Shown here: positions 1 to 9,000 of the stretch, piece by piece
Layout: each line of letters begins with the position of its first letter
Numbering within the stretch: the first letter of the stretch is position 1
Assembly: GCA_016183615.1 (NCBI GenBank)
Contig: JACPEG010000041.1
Location: 62,001 to 126,000, forward strand
DNA: 64,000 bases
DNA from: Betaproteobacteria bacterium
GTDB lineage: Bacteria; Pseudomonadota; Gammaproteobacteria; Burkholderiales; UBA6910
Direction: 5' to 3'
Made by a program: the position numbers and the translations under genes
The notes under the pieces: generated by a model
Database searches by the model: none
What the model was told of the DNA's origin: nothing
What the model saw: the letters and a program-made list of their open reading frames with translations, nothing else

Positions 1-1134
1 GTGGCCGCCGACACCGGGGCCATCGGCGGCACCGGCTCGCACGAGTTCCATGTGCTGGCGGATTCGGGCGAGGACGCTATCGCCTTCTGTCCCGATTCCG
101 ATTATGCCGCCAACATTGAGCTTGCCGAGGCGGTTGCTTCCGCGGCACCGCGCGCGGCCCCGTCCCAGGGTCTGGAGAAAATAGCCACTCCCGGCCAGCA
201 CACCATCGAGGAAGTGAGCGCGTTCCTCAAGATCCCGGCGCACCGGATTTTGAAGACCCTGATGGTGGTGACCGGCGACCAGCGCGAATACCTGCTCCTG
301 CTGCGCGGCGACCACAGCCTGAACGAGGTGAAGACCGGCAAGCTGTTCACGCTGAACCAGGGCTTCCGCTTCGCCTCGGACGCGGAGATCCGCGCCCGCA
401 TGGATGCCGGTCCCGGCTCCCTCGGGCCGGTGGGCGCACAGATTCCGGTCATCGCTGACCGCGGCGTCGCGGCAATGAGCGATTTCGTCTGCGGCGCCAA
501 CCAGGACGGCTTTCACCTGACGGGGGTCAACTTCGGCCGCGATCTCCCCGAGCCGGTGCAGGTGGCGGACCTGCGCAACGTGGTGGCGGGCGATCCCAGC
601 CCGGACGGCAAGGGCAGGCTGGAAATCTGCCGCGGCATCGAGGTGGGCCACATCTTCCAGCTCGGTTCGAAATATTCCACGGCCCTCAATGCCACGTTCC
701 TGGACGAAGCCGGGCAGAACCGCATCATGGAAATGGGCTGCTACGGAATCGGCGTATCGCGGATCGTCGCCGCCGCCATCGAGCAGAATTTCGACGAGCG
801 CGGCATCATTTTCCCCTTGCCGATGGCGCCGTTTCAGCTGTCGATGGTCGCGATCGGTTACCGGAAAAGCCAGACGGTCCGGAACGCGGCGGACAATCTT
901 TACCGCGAGCTCTCCGAGGCCGGCGTCGAGGTGCTGCTGGACGACCGGGACGAGCGTCCCGGCGTCATGTTCGCCGACATGGAACTGATCGGCGTGCCCC
1001 ACCGCATCGTGCTCGGCGAGCGCGGGCTGAAGACCGGCAACGTCGAATATCAGGGCCGGCGCGACGCCCAGGCGCGGCAGGTGCCCTTGCAAGGCGCCGT
1101 CGAATCCATAAAATCGCTGCTATGGGGAAGCTGA
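1..1134 (+). CDS. proS: Prolyl-tRNA synthetase, C-terminal part (5' end outside window)
   Basis: Charges tRNA-Pro with proline in the cytoplasm. The visible 377 residues begin inside the catalytic core (motif-2 region with GGTGSHEF, where the family reads the same). The YbaK-like editing insertion follows at about residues 55-190 (KTLMVV..., [13 protein letters not shown]), then class II motif 3 (GCYGIGVSR, about 247) and the anticodon-binding domain with [18 protein letters not shown]. Bacterial-type ProS is about 570 aa, so roughly a third is missing to the left; the GTG at base 1 is an internal codon, not a start. It overlaps the next gene by 13 bases, which suggests coupled translation. 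Confidence 0.97.
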   Translation: MAADTGAIGGTGSHEFHVLADSGEDAIAFCPDSDYAANIELAEAVASAAPRAAPSQGLEKIATPGQHTIEEVSAFLKIPAHRILKTLMVVTGDQREYLLLLRGDHSLNEVKTGKLFTLNQGFRFASDAEIRARMDAGPGSLGPVGAQIPVIADRGVAAMSDFVCGANQDGFHLTGVNFGRDLPEPVQVADLRNVVAGDPSPDGKGRLEICRGIEVGHIFQLGSKYSTALNATFLDEAGQNRIMEMGCYGIGVSRIVAAAIEQNFDERGIIFPLPMAPFQLSMVAIGYRKSQTVRNAADNLYRELSEAGVEVLLDDRDERPGVMFADMELIGVPHRIVLGERGLKTGNVEYQGRRDAQARQVPLQGAVESIKSLLWGS

Positions 1135-1772
1135 CCGTCGCCCGTCGGGCCCGCTGCGGTCCCGTCCGCGCGCTGCTCGCGGCGGCGCTGCTGGCCTGGT
1201 CGCCCGTCCTGCTCGCCGGCGCCCAGGTCTACGAGCCTCTCGCCGACAGCGTGCAGGCAGCCCTGTCCCGCGCCATCAGCGACAAGCCTCCGGGCAGATC
1301 CTCGTTTCCCGACTCCGGCGAAGCCGCCCAATGGCTCAATGCCATGGCCCGGCGCCTGGAGAAGAAGATCCCCGACCGCGCAACGCGCCTCGATTTCCTC
1401 AGGACCGTGCATTACGAGGCCACCCGCGCGGGGCTCGATCCGCAACTGGTGCTGGGTCTGATCCAGGTGGAGAGCGGATTCAAGAAATACGCGGTGTCCC
1501 GGGCCGGCGCCCGCGGCTACATGCAGGTGATGCCGTTCTGGGTGAAGCTGATCGGCGCGCAGAATCACAACCTGTTTCACCTGCGCACCAATCTGCGCTA
1601 CGGTTGCGTGATCTTGCGCCACTATCTGGATATCGAGAAGGGCGACCTGTTCCGGGCTCTCGGGCGCTACAACGGGAGCCTGGGTCAGGCGGAGTACCCG
1701 AACATGGTGGTGGCGGCCTGGCGCAACGCCTGGGCCTATCCCGCCCGCCCGGCCGACGCCCGCGCCGGGTAA
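1122..1772 (+). CDS. Lytic transglycosylase, SLT domain, periplasmic
   Basis: Cleaves the glycan strands of peptidoglycan between N-acetylmuramic acid and N-acetylglucosamine. The 216-aa protein has a basic N-terminus and a hydrophobic signal segment (about residues 15-33), then a single soluble SLT (lysozyme-like) domain. The catalytic Glu lies in the [13 protein letters not shown] motif, followed by [12 protein letters not shown] and later GRYNGS. It is short, a family 1 type domain without extra binding modules. The ATG at 1122 overlaps proS by 13 bases; this proS-transglycosylase pairing is common in Betaproteobacteria, where a nudix hydrolase gene often lies nearby. Which sugar-chain context it works on cannot be told from sequence. 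Confidence 0.93.
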   Translation: MGKLTVARRARCGPVRALLAAALLAWSPVLLAGAQVYEPLADSVQAALSRAISDKPPGRSSFPDSGEAAQWLNAMARRLEKKIPDRATRLDFLRTVHYEATRAGLDPQLVLGLIQVESGFKKYAVSRAGARGYMQVMPFWVKLIGAQNHNLFHLRTNLRYGCVILRHYLDIEKGDLFRALGRYNGSLGQAEYPNMVVAAWRNAWAYPARPADARAG

Positions 1773-1788
1773 TCTCGCGCTATCTCCC

Positions 1789-2304
1789 CTATCTCCCGGT
1801 ACGCAGACTCCCGGGCACATTTGCGGCCTCCGGCCGCGACCCCGCGTTGCAGGACTTCGCCTGGCGGATGAACCGCTCCACGCTCTGCCGCGTCAGCGCG
1901 CCGACGCGGTAGGTTGCAAGCTTCCCGCAGGGATCGTACAGATAGGTGGTGGGCAACCCCCGCACCACGCCGATCTGGGACGCGATCTTCGGGTCCCCGA
2001 GGACCACCGGATAGGTGATAAACATCGTCTCGGCGAATTCCAGGACGGTCTTCCGGTCCTGGTCGTCCATGGCAATCCCGATCACCATCATGTCCCTGCC
2101 CTTGCGCGCCTCATAAAGGGACACCAGATCGGGTATCTCCTCCACGCAGGGCGGGCACCAGGTGGCCCAGAAGTTGACCAGGACCCACTTCCCCCGGTAA
2201 TCGGAAAGGCGGTGAATCTGGCCCCCGGCATCCTTCAGCGTGAATCCCTCGGCCTGGACGCCGAAGGAAAACAGGCAGGCAAGAACCATGAACAAGCGGC
2301 GCAA
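1789..2304 (-). CDS. TlpA/ResA-like periplasmic thiol:disulfide protein
   Basis: 171-aa thioredoxin-fold protein of the AhpC/TSA-redoxin (TlpA) type. Residues 1-18 are a signal peptide ending VQA. The redox motif WCPPC (Cys50 and Cys53) follows VNFWATW, and the cis-Pro region is GLPTTYLYD. Proteins of this kind reduce or isomerise disulfides in the periplasm, often in cytochrome c maturation, but no cytochrome maturation gene is next to it, so the partner is unknown. It is convergent with the transglycosylase gene and sits downstream of the YihY/YqhA pair on the same strand. The C-terminal tail after the fold (about 20 residues) is low in hydrophobic residues and probably disordered. Confidence 0.9.
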   Translation of the reverse strand: MRRLFMVLACLFSFGVQAEGFTLKDAGGQIHRLSDYRGKWVLVNFWATWCPPCVEEIPDLVSLYEARKGRDMMVIGIAMDDQDRKTVLEFAETMFITYPVVLGDPKIASQIGVVRGLPTTYLYDPCGKLATYRVGALTRQSVERFIRQAKSCNAGSRPEAANVPGSLRTGR

Positions 2305-2327
2305 CGGTATCTCCTCCGGCGGAAACC

Positions 2328-2771
2328 CTAGGAAGACCGGGCCACGGCCAGGAAGTTCCCCCCTCCCTCAGTGCTCACCGCCCTGGACTTTCTTTTCCTC
2401 GGGGTGTCGGCGGCGTGACTCAGGTAGAGCGCAAGTTCCGCCAGGGCAATGCTCCCACCCAGGTAGCGCAGCTCGAGGGGCCCGCTCAGACCGATCCTCA
2501 GCGCATGCTCGAACAGCTTCACGATGAGGATCATCAGGATCCACTTGGCCAGGCGGTTCTTGAGGTCGTCGAGGCTCTCGATCACCAGGATGCGGCTGGG
2601 GGCCTTGCTGTTGCGGGCCGCATCGATATCGCTCACGAAGAGTTCGTACAAGCCGAGGGAGAAGATCAGCATCACGGTGGCGAGCAGGTAGCCATCCACC
2701 ACCTCCACCAGCACCACGAAACGGCTGTTCCACTGGAATCCCTCAAACCATCTTTCGAGCGTTCGCATCAT
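2328..2771 (-). CDS. YqhA (UPF0114) family inner-membrane protein
   Basis: 147-aa membrane protein with about three hydrophobic segments (residues 18-45, 75-92 and 103-118). It matches the UPF0114/YqhA pattern: an N-terminal FEGFQWNSRF box, then LYELFVSDID and an ESLDDLKNRLAKWI stretch. The function of the family is unknown. The start is the first of two consecutive ATG codons, two bases after the stop of the yihY-type gene, so both are almost certainly on one transcript. A much longer frame upstream is open only because it runs through the yihY gene in another frame. The tail after residue 120 is basic and has no recognisable domain. Confidence 0.85.
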   Translation of the reverse strand: MMRTLERWFEGFQWNSRFVVLVEVVDGYLLATVMLIFSLGLYELFVSDIDAARNSKAPSRILVIESLDDLKNRLAKWILMILIVKLFEHALRIGLSGPLELRYLGGSIALAELALYLSHAADTPRKRKSRAVSTEGGGNFLAVARSS

Positions 2772-2773
2772 GT

Positions 2774-4042
2774 TCAGGATTTGGCTTTCGAGACGTTCTC
2801 GGTGAACCGCTCGGGGTAGCGCAACAGGTTGTCGGAACCGGCGAAGAGCGCTTCCAGCGTCGCGTCCAGGCCTTGTTCGATGGTCAGGCTGAGGCTGGCG
2901 AAAAGCTCGTCCAGGCGCTCCTCCCCGGCCTGCGGCGGCCTGCCCGCCGCCGGCTGGTACGCGAACATCCGGAACACCTCCGCCACCCGGATTTCCGCGG
3001 GATCGCGGATCAGCACCCACCCGTTTCCCACCACCTTGCGCGCCAGGTCTGCGGCGGCCAGGGTCTCCAGGATCTGCTCCATCTCCTCGAATCCCAGCTT
3101 CAGTTCCCGCCGCAGGTCGATGAAGGTCCGCACCTGCCCCGACTTGAAGGCCCGGCACAGGCTGCCCAGCAGGCGCAGGGCGTCGTGGAAGCGGTATCCC
3201 GGAGGCCGTGTCCGGTGGGACTCGGCGCCGCGCCACGCCGAGAGCGAGGCGGCGATCTCGGCGCCCAGCAGCACCACCATCCACGACAGGTAGACCCAGA
3301 GCAGGAAAATCGGGATCGTGGCAAACGCCCCGTACACCAGCTTGTAGGTGGGAAACGAAGACACATAGAGGCCGAAGCCGCGCTTCATCAGTTCGAACGC
3401 CAGGGCGCCGACCGCGCCGCCTGCCAGCGCGTGCAGCGGCGGCACGTAGCGGTTCGGCACCGTGAGATAAAGCGCTGCAAAGGCGATCACCGCGAGCACC
3501 ACGGGCATCACTTTCAGCAGCAGCACCGCCACCGCCGGCAGCGACTTGGCGAGCCCCATGGACAGGGTCACCAGCCAGGAGGTCAGGGACAGGCTCGCCC
3601 CCATCATCAGCGGTCCCACGGTGAGCACCGCCCAATAGATGAGCAGGCGCTGCAGCAGCGGCCGCGGCCGTGACACCCGCCAGATCGCATTGAGCGCCCG
3701 GTCGATGGTGAACATCATCGTGATGGCGGTCACCCCCAGGAGCACGATACCAACCGCGGTGAGGCGGGCCGCGTTGTCGGCGAATTGCTGCATGTACTCG
3801 GTGATGATCTTCCCGGCAATCTCCGGAACCATGTTTGTGAGCAGGAATACCTTGAGCTGGGACGAAAGTTCGGAAAATACCGGGAACGCTGCAATCAGCG
3901 TCACCGCCACCGTAATCAATGGAACCAATGAGAGCAGCGTGGTAAAGGTGAGGCTCGCCGCCACCTGCACGCAGCGATCCTCCCGGAACCGGGCGTCAAC
4001 GTAACGCAGAAAGATGACAAGAATCAGGAGAGGCCTGGGCAT
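2774..4042 (-). CDS. YihY/BrkB family (UPF0761) inner-membrane protein
   Basis: 422-aa protein. The first about 285 residues hold six hydrophobic segments and the family signature (ASLTFTTLLSLVPLITVAV near the N-terminus; NRYVPPLHALAGGAVGALAFELMKRGF later). A cytoplasmic C-terminal extension of about 130 residues is typical of proteobacterial members once annotated as ribonuclease BN. That RNase assignment was wrong for this family and the real role is unclear. The start chosen is MPRPLL at 4042; the upstream in-frame extension overlaps the divergent wrbA gene and has no family similarity. It is followed two bases later by the YqhA-type gene. Confidence 0.88.
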   Translation of the reverse strand: MPRPLLILVIFLRYVDARFREDRCVQVAASLTFTTLLSLVPLITVAVTLIAAFPVFSELSSQLKVFLLTNMVPEIAGKIITEYMQQFADNAARLTAVGIVLLGVTAITMMFTIDRALNAIWRVSRPRPLLQRLLIYWAVLTVGPLMMGASLSLTSWLVTLSMGLAKSLPAVAVLLLKVMPVVLAVIAFAALYLTVPNRYVPPLHALAGGAVGALAFELMKRGFGLYVSSFPTYKLVYGAFATIPIFLLWVYLSWMVVLLGAEIAASLSAWRGAESHRTRPPGYRFHDALRLLGSLCRAFKSGQVRTFIDLRRELKLGFEEMEQILETLAAADLARKVVGNGWVLIRDPAEIRVAEVFRMFAYQPAAGRPPQAGEERLDELFASLSLTIEQGLDATLEALFAGSDNLLRYPERFTENVSKAKS

Positions 4043-4064
4043 GGGGAAGATCCTATCGTTCGAT

Positions 4065-4073
4065 TGATATAAT
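4065..4073 (+). promoter_or_regulatory. Extended -10 promoter element for wrbA
   Basis: TGATATAAT is a TGN extended -10 with a perfect TATAAT, 29 bases before the wrbA start codon, in the 60-base divergent gap. No good -35 is visible 17 bases upstream, which fits an extended -10 promoter. Assigned from consensus only. Confidence 0.6.
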
Positions 4074-4075
4074 AA

Positions 4076-4696
<621 letters not shown>

Positions 4697-4826
4697 CCTC
4701 CGGCGAACAGACCCCACCCTTCCTGCGGGCCGATCGCCGGCTGCCGCGGCTCGGATTCCAGATGCCGGTGGCGGATCCGACATTGGCCGGCGCCGGCCTG
4801 TCGAAAATGGCTCGCCCTGCCGGTTC

Positions 4827-5192
4827 GTGAAGCGGCTCGCTCTCCTCCATCACCTTTGCGCGGCGAGCCTCATCGGCCTGATCCTGCTTTGCCTGGCCTG
4901 GGAACTCTGGCTTGCGCCATTGCGCCCGGGCGGGTCCTGGCTGGTGTTGAAAACCCTGCCCCTGCTGGCGCCCCTTTTCGGGATTCTTCGGGAACGCCGC
5001 TATACCTATCAGTGGGCGGCAATGTTAGTACTTGCTTACTTCGCCGAGGGTCTGACCCGCGCCTGGACTGACCGGGGAACGGGGGCAAACCTCGCAATCG
5101 CCGAAGCCGCGCTTGCCCTGGTCTTTTTCGTGTCCGCCAGCCTCTATGCGCGGATATCGGTGCCCACCGCCCGCCCCGGGAAAAAAACTTGA
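4827..5192 (+). CDS. DUF2069 family small membrane protein
   Basis: 121 residues with four hydrophobic segments (about 10-30, 36-52, 65-78 and 88-108), a charged RERRYTYQW loop and a basic tail. This is the DUF2069 pattern, found mainly in Beta- and Gammaproteobacteria, often right after wrbA, as here. The function is unknown. The start is the GTG at 4827 giving VKRLALLHH; the frame is open further upstream, but that part overlaps wrbA and shows no family similarity. The gap after wrbA is 130 bases, so the two may be co-transcribed. Confidence 0.75.
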   Translation: MKRLALLHHLCAASLIGLILLCLAWELWLAPLRPGGSWLVLKTLPLLAPLFGILRERRYTYQWAAMLVLAYFAEGLTRAWTDRGTGANLAIAEAALALVFFVSASLYARISVPTARPGKKT

Positions 5193-5242
5193 ATTTATGA
5201 TATTGCATCGCGGCATTTTTTAACCGATTTTTTGAACTTCAC

Positions 5243-5292
5243 TTGAAAAATCATATAAAAAGTCCTATGTTATACATTGTGCAACGCACAAT
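5243..5292 (+). promoter_or_regulatory. AT-rich promoter with an ATTGTGC/GCACAAT palindrome
   Basis: The 147-base gap before the 5340 gene is strikingly AT-rich for this window. TTGAAA (5243-5248) and TATGTT (5266-5271) are 17 bases apart and can serve as -35 and -10. Just downstream, ATTGTGC (5276-5282) and GCACAAT (5286-5292) form a perfect inverted repeat with a 3-base centre, a plausible operator. A second pair (TTGAAC 5232-5237 and TATAAA 5254-5259) overlaps it. All by consensus only. Confidence 0.5.
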
Positions 5293-5339
5293 CTCCGGGT
5301 TTGCGACCTACTGGCCGGATCCCGGTTAAAGGAGTCTTC

Positions 5340-5699
5340 ATGAAAGAACCGAAAATTCTGCCTTGGCTGGCCCGGAAATCCGGGCTGTCGCTGGCGGCGG
5401 CCCGCTGCATCTGGCGGGATGTAGTGCTGGAAGCCGGCGCTGGCCGCAAGGGCTCGCGGCCGGGCCCGGAGTATTACCGGCACCTCATGAATGCCTTGCG
5501 CAAGCGCCTGGCCCAGGCGTCGCCGACGGGGAAACGGCGGGCATTCCCCGTCGTATATCCCGGGCTGCCCGCAGCGCTCATCGTTGTCGGTTTTCACGTG
5601 AGGCTATTCGGCCAGTTCTGGTCGGCCTGGGCCCGCGCCGCCCGATGCGGCAGCACGCTGTGGCCGCGCTTGATACACTGGGGCAACCAGAACATCTGA
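5340..5699 (+). CDS. Conserved hypothetical protein with KEPKILPWLARK N-terminus
   Basis: 119-aa protein of unknown function. The first about 60 residues, starting KEPKILPWLARKSGLS, resemble a short helical domain I recall from hypothetical proteins of Betaproteobacteria, but I cannot name a family. The second half has a hydrophobic stretch (about 64-80) and many Trp and Arg residues, so membrane contact is possible. The ATG at 5340 was chosen because AAAGGAG lies directly in front; the frame is open further upstream to 5277 but would lack a ribosome site. It has its own AT-rich promoter region with a palindrome. Confidence 0.6.
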   Translation: MKEPKILPWLARKSGLSLAAARCIWRDVVLEAGAGRKGSRPGPEYYRHLMNALRKRLAQASPTGKRRAFPVVYPGLPAALIVVGFHVRLFGQFWSAWARAARCGSTLWPRLIHWGNQNI

Positions 5700-5762
5700 C
5701 CGCGCCTCCAGGCGCGGCGGGGTCCGGCGGCCGCAGCCGGCGGACGCCAAAAGGGGGGCAAC

Positions 5763-6194
5763 ATGAAGCTCAAGGGGAAAGCCATTCATTGCGCCGCCGG
5801 CGGGCTTTTGCTCGCCTTCGCGGCGGGCACGCCGGCCCAGACCCCCGAGACCAAGCTTTTGCCCTGGGATTGCTGGGTCGGCGCCGAGATCCCGGTAACC
5901 ATCCGCTGCATCCAGGACCGCGACAACCTGCTCCGCGCCGAGGAATTCACCTCGGATCTCGAGGCGCTGCTGCTCGATCACATTCACAGCCGGATTCACT
6001 CCGGGGACACCTCGGAACTCGACCGCTTCGTGCGGGACAACACCAGGGTGTTCCGGGAGGGCTCGATCTGGACCATCCAGATCCACAACTTCCCCTATGA
6101 GTCGTCCTGGGTCGAAGAGCGCCCCCAGCGCCTGGTGCGGGCCGTGCTCTGCCCACCCGGCTACGACTGCCCGGTGCTGCTGCGCAAGCCCTGA
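5763..6194 (+). CDS. Hypothetical secreted protein, 143 aa
   Basis: Not recognised. It has a clear signal peptide (basic MKLKGK, hydrophobic core, cleavage near TPAQ at about residue 26) and a mature domain of about 117 residues with three or four cysteines (WDCW, IRCIQD, VLCPPGYDCP), which suggests disulfides in the periplasm. An AGGGGGGCAAC stretch in front of the ATG gives a ribosome site. It is the last gene before a strong hairpin terminator shared with the convergent leuA. No domain, catalytic motif or membrane anchor is evident. Confidence 0.6.
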   Translation: MKLKGKAIHCAAGGLLLAFAAGTPAQTPETKLLPWDCWVGAEIPVTIRCIQDRDNLLRAEEFTSDLEALLLDHIHSRIHSGDTSELDRFVRDNTRVFREGSIWTIQIHNFPYESSWVEERPQRLVRAVLCPPGYDCPVLLRKP

Positions 6195-6202
6195 CGCTGG
6201 CG

Positions 6203-6269
6203 TGAACCCTCGCCCGGGGCATTCTCCCGCAAGCGGAGAGCGGAGATTCCTGAGTCGCTGCGCGACTGA
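6203..6269. repeat. Intergenic inverted-repeat unit (AACCCTCGCCC ... AGTCGCTGCGCGACT family)
   Basis: A short unit starting AACCCTCGCCC and ending in the palindrome AGTCGCTGCGCGACT. The same ending, after a related start, occurs at 48427-48565, and the start recurs near 27802. It lies between the secreted-protein gene and the leuA terminator and codes for nothing recognisable. Confidence 0.6.
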
Positions 6270-6274
6270 TACAA

Positions 6275-6309
6275 AAAAGCCGCGCCCTTGCGGGTCGCGG
6301 CTTTTTTTT
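6275..6309. terminator. Bidirectional intrinsic terminator between the 5763 gene and leuA
   Basis: AAAAAAGCCGCG and CGCGGCTTTTTTTT form a GC-rich hairpin with A and T runs on its two sides, so it can end transcripts from both convergent genes. Seen directly in the sequence. Confidence 0.85.
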
Positions 6310-6321
6310 CGTTACGGCCCG

Positions 6322-7860
6322 CTACACCTGGGGGTGGGCCCGCTCCAGCCGGCTGTGCAGCTTGTTGAGCGCGCTGAGATAGGCCTTGGCGGAGGCAATC
6401 ACGATATCGGTGTCGGCGCCCTGCCCGTTCACGATACGCCCCGCCTTGTGCAGGCGCACGGTCACCTCGCCCTGGGCGTCGCTGCCGCTGGTGATGGCGT
6501 TCACCGAAAACAGCTGCAGGTCGGCGCCGCTGCCCACGATCTTCTCGATGGCCTTGAAGGAGGCGTCCACCGGCCCGCTGCCGTCCGCCTCGGCACGCCG
6601 CTCCCTGCCGTCCTCGGAGATCACGATGAAGGCGTGGGGCGTCTCCCCGGTCTCGGTATGGGCCCGCAGCGACACCAGCTTGTAGTGCTCGCTCACGTCG
6701 TGCATGGCCGCTTCCTCGGAGACCAAAGCCTGCAGGTCCTCGTCGAAAATCTCGTGCTTCTTGTCGGCCAGCTCCTTGAAGCGGGAAAACGCGGCATTGA
6801 GGGCCTCCTCCGAATCCAGCAGGATGCCGAGCTCCTGCAGCCGGCTGCGGAAGGCGTTGCGCCCGGAGTGCTTGCCCAGCACCAGCTTGTTGGCGCCCCA
6901 GCCCACGTCCTCCGCGCGCATGATCTCGTAGGTTTCGCGGCTCTTCAGCACGCCGTCCTGGTGGATGCCCGATTCGTGGGCGAAGGCATTGGCGCCGACG
7001 ATGGCCTTGTTGGGCTGCACCGCGAACCCGGTGATGCCCGCCACCAGCCGGCTTGCGGGCACGATCTGGGTGGTATCAATGCCCGTGTCGCAGGCGAACA
7101 CGTCGCGCCGGGTGCGCACTGCCATTACGATTTCCTCCAGCGCCGCGTTGCCGGCCCGCTCGCCCAGCCCGTTGATGGTGCACTCGACCTGGCGGGCACC
7201 CGCCAGCACCGCGGACAGCGAGTTCGCAACAGCCAGCCCCAGGTCATTGTGGCAGTGGACCGAGAACACCACCTTGCCGGAATTGGGGATGCGCTCCCGC
7301 AGCGCACGGATCAGATTGCCGAACTGCTCCGGAACCGCGTAGCCCACCGTGTCCGGAATGTTGATGGTGGTGGCGCCGGCGTCGATCACCGCTTCCAGCA
7401 CCCGGCACAGGAAATCCACTTCCGAGCGGCCCGCGTCTTCCGGCGAGAACTCCACGTTGTCGGTATGCTTGCGCGCCCATTTCACGGCCTTGACCGCCTG
7501 CTCCAGCACCTGCTCCGGCTGCATGCGCAGCTTTTTCTCCATGTGTATGGGCGAGGTGGCGATGAAGGTGTGGATCCGCCCCGACCGGGCGCCCTTGATG
7601 GCCTCGGCGCAGCGCCGGATGTCCGCCTCGTGGGCCCGGGCCAGCCCGCACACGGTGCTGTCCTTGATGGTGTCCGCCACCGCCTTCACAGATTCGAAAT
7701 CGCCATTGCTGGCGGCGGGGAATCCCGCTTCGATGACGTCCACCCGCATGCGCTCCAGCTGGCGGGCAATGCGCAGCTTTTCCTCCCGGGTCATGGACGC
7801 CCCCGGGCTCTGTTCGCCGTCCCGCAACGTGGTGTCAAATACGATCAATTTGTCTTTCAT
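6322..7860 (-). CDS. leuA: 2-isopropylmalate synthase
   Basis: Catalyses the first committed step of leucine synthesis, condensing acetyl-CoA with 2-oxoisovalerate. The 512-aa protein has the N-terminal TIM-barrel with [16 protein letters not shown] (residues 8-23), the metal-site motif [15 protein letters not shown] and the GIHQDGVLK linker region, then the C-terminal LeuA dimer domain (about 395-505) that binds leucine for feedback inhibition. The length is normal for the bacterial class I enzyme. It lies at the end of the ilvIHC-psd-pssA-leuA series on the minus strand but is preceded by its own promoter and a leucine-rich leader ORF, so leucine control of transcription is likely. Confidence 0.98.
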   Translation of the reverse strand: MKDKLIVFDTTLRDGEQSPGASMTREEKLRIARQLERMRVDVIEAGFPAASNGDFESVKAVADTIKDSTVCGLARAHEADIRRCAEAIKGARSGRIHTFIATSPIHMEKKLRMQPEQVLEQAVKAVKWARKHTDNVEFSPEDAGRSEVDFLCRVLEAVIDAGATTINIPDTVGYAVPEQFGNLIRALRERIPNSGKVVFSVHCHNDLGLAVANSLSAVLAGARQVECTINGLGERAGNAALEEIVMAVRTRRDVFACDTGIDTTQIVPASRLVAGITGFAVQPNKAIVGANAFAHESGIHQDGVLKSRETYEIMRAEDVGWGANKLVLGKHSGRNAFRSRLQELGILLDSEEALNAAFSRFKELADKKHEIFDEDLQALVSEEAAMHDVSEHYKLVSLRAHTETGETPHAFIVISEDGRERRAEADGSGPVDASFKAIEKIVGSGADLQLFSVNAITSGSDAQGEVTVRLHKAGRIVNGQGADTDIVIASAKAYLSALNKLHSRLERAHPQV

Positions 7861-7894
7861 GTCTGTCTCCGGAACTCAATGCGGAAATCTCAAC

Positions 7895-7918
7895 CGGCAG
7901 CACGGATGCCGGCTGCCG
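7895..7918 (-). promoter_or_regulatory. Hairpin between leader ORF and leuA
   Basis: CGGCAGC (7895-7901) and GCTGCCG (7912-7918) form a perfect 7-bp stem between the leader-peptide stop and the leuA start. The leader's CTG-rich segment can pair with one arm, giving an alternative fold. There is no uridine run, so a classical intrinsic attenuator is not shown. Confidence 0.4.
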
Positions 7919-7954
7919 AAGCTCAATACTGGGTACGAAAAGGGGTAGGGGTCG

Positions 7955-8038
7955 TCAGCGCGCGAGGCGCAGCAGCAGGCCGACCAGCAGGACGTTGGCC
8001 AGGTAGGAGATGAAGCTTGTTGCAACATGGACGAGCAT
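7955..8038 (-). CDS. Putative leucine leader peptide (27 aa) upstream of leuA
   Basis: A small ORF on the leuA strand encoding 27 residues: it begins MLVHVATSF and ends VLLVGLLLRLAR, with eight leucines, six of them in the last 11 residues. The ATG begins one or two bases after the predicted transcription start of the 8046-8074 promoter, so it would be read from a nearly leaderless message. Leucine-rich leader peptides that sense Leu-tRNA are known in front of leu operons in enterobacteria; applying that here is inference. It could instead be a small membrane peptide, or chance. Confidence 0.45.
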   Translation of the reverse strand: MLVHVATSFISYLANVLLVGLLLRLAR

Positions 8039-8045
8039 GGCAAGG

Positions 8046-8074
8046 ACTATAAAGCGTTTTTTCCCGGTTCGCAA
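8046..8074 (-). promoter_or_regulatory. Sigma-70-type promoter for leuA leader transcript
   Basis: On the minus strand TTGCGA (8069-8074) and TATAGT (8046-8051) are separated by exactly 17 bases. The predicted start, near 8039, is directly at the ATG of the 27-codon leader ORF. This gives leuA a promoter separate from pssA. Consensus match only. Confidence 0.6.
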
Positions 8075-8089
8075 GAACCCCGGGGAGTC

Positions 8090-8866
8090 TCAGCCCTGCT
8101 GGATCCGGCGCTTCTCGGCCGTGCGCCTGCGCCCGAAATCGAGCACCCAGAGCACATAACCCGAGAGCCCGTAGAGCACGAACAGCCCGAACAGCACCGT
8201 CGGGGGATCGGTGGAAATCAGCACGAAAAACAGGACCAGAAGCAGCACCACCGCAAACGGGACGCTCTTGCGCAGGTTGATGTCCTTGCCGCTGTAGAAG
8301 CGCAGGTTGGACACCATGGTGAGCCCCGCGAATAGCGTGAGGCCCCAGGCGAACCAGCGCACGTCCGGGCCCTTGACGCCATAGTCCAGCATGACCCACA
8401 CCATGCCCGCGACCAGCGCGGCAGCCGCCGGGCTCGGCAATCCCTGGAAGAAGCGCTTGTCCACAACGTCGATATTGGTGTTGAAGCGAGCAAGCCGCAG
8501 CGCGGCTCCCACGCAATAGACGAAGGCCGCGATCCAGCCGAGCTTGCCCATGCCCTTCAGCGCCCACTCGTACATGACCAGCGCCGGCGCTGCGCCGAAG
8601 GACACCATGTCCGAGAGACTGTCGTATTCCGCACCGAAGGCGCTCTGGGTATGGGTGAGCCGCGCCACACGCCCGTCGAGGCCGTCCAGGACCATGGCCA
8701 CGAAAATTGCGACCGCCGAATGCTCAAAGCGCCCGTTCATGGCCTGCACGATGGCGTAGAACCCGGCAAACAGTGCGGCGGTGGTAAAGAAATTGGGCAG
8801 CAGGTAAATGCCGCGCCGCCGCAGCCGGGACCTGAGCAGGAGCTTGTGTTGTTCGGGTTCGTACAT
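8090..8866 (-). CDS. pssA: CDP-diacylglycerol--serine O-phosphatidyltransferase
   Basis: Makes phosphatidylserine from CDP-diacylglycerol and serine at the inner membrane; the adjacent Psd then decarboxylates it to phosphatidylethanolamine. The 258-aa protein has the CDP-alcohol phosphotransferase signature, DGRVAR followed by G and two aspartates in AEYDSLSD, and about seven hydrophobic segments. It belongs to the integral-membrane type II (Bacillus-like) PssA group, not the peripheral E. coli type. The start is MYEPEQ at 8866; the frame stays open upstream through a repeat region that has no coding character. Confidence 0.95.
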   Translation of the reverse strand: MYEPEQHKLLLRSRLRRRGIYLLPNFFTTAALFAGFYAIVQAMNGRFEHSAVAIFVAMVLDGLDGRVARLTHTQSAFGAEYDSLSDMVSFGAAPALVMYEWALKGMGKLGWIAAFVYCVGAALRLARFNTNIDVVDKRFFQGLPSPAAAALVAGMVWVMLDYGVKGPDVRWFAWGLTLFAGLTMVSNLRFYSGKDINLRKSVPFAVVLLLVLFFVLISTDPPTVLFGLFVLYGLSGYVLWVLDFGRRRTAEKRRIQQG

Positions 8867-8892
8867 GTCGGTGGTACGGAACGACGATGGCG

Positions 8893-9000
8893 GAATGGTA
8901 AACGGTAAATGGTGAATGGTAAACCGTGAGCGGATGACCCTCGTGGGTGCCCGCCGTCGTCGGAGGGGCACCGTTCACCGTTTACTGTTTACTGTTTACC
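8893..9000. repeat. GTAAACGG-type degenerate repeats in inverted arrangement between psd and pssA
   Basis: Left block 8893-8930 holds several GGTAAA(C/T)GGT-like units; right block 8971-9000 holds the inverted units CCGTTCACCGTTTACTG. The two blocks can pair into a long hairpin. The same family lies at 15211-15273. The psd stop codon (TAA) falls inside the right block. Confidence 0.8.

Noticed and set aside
6097-8013. 638-codon plus-strand frame opposite leuA
   Set aside because: Shadow of leuA; it also reads through a terminator.
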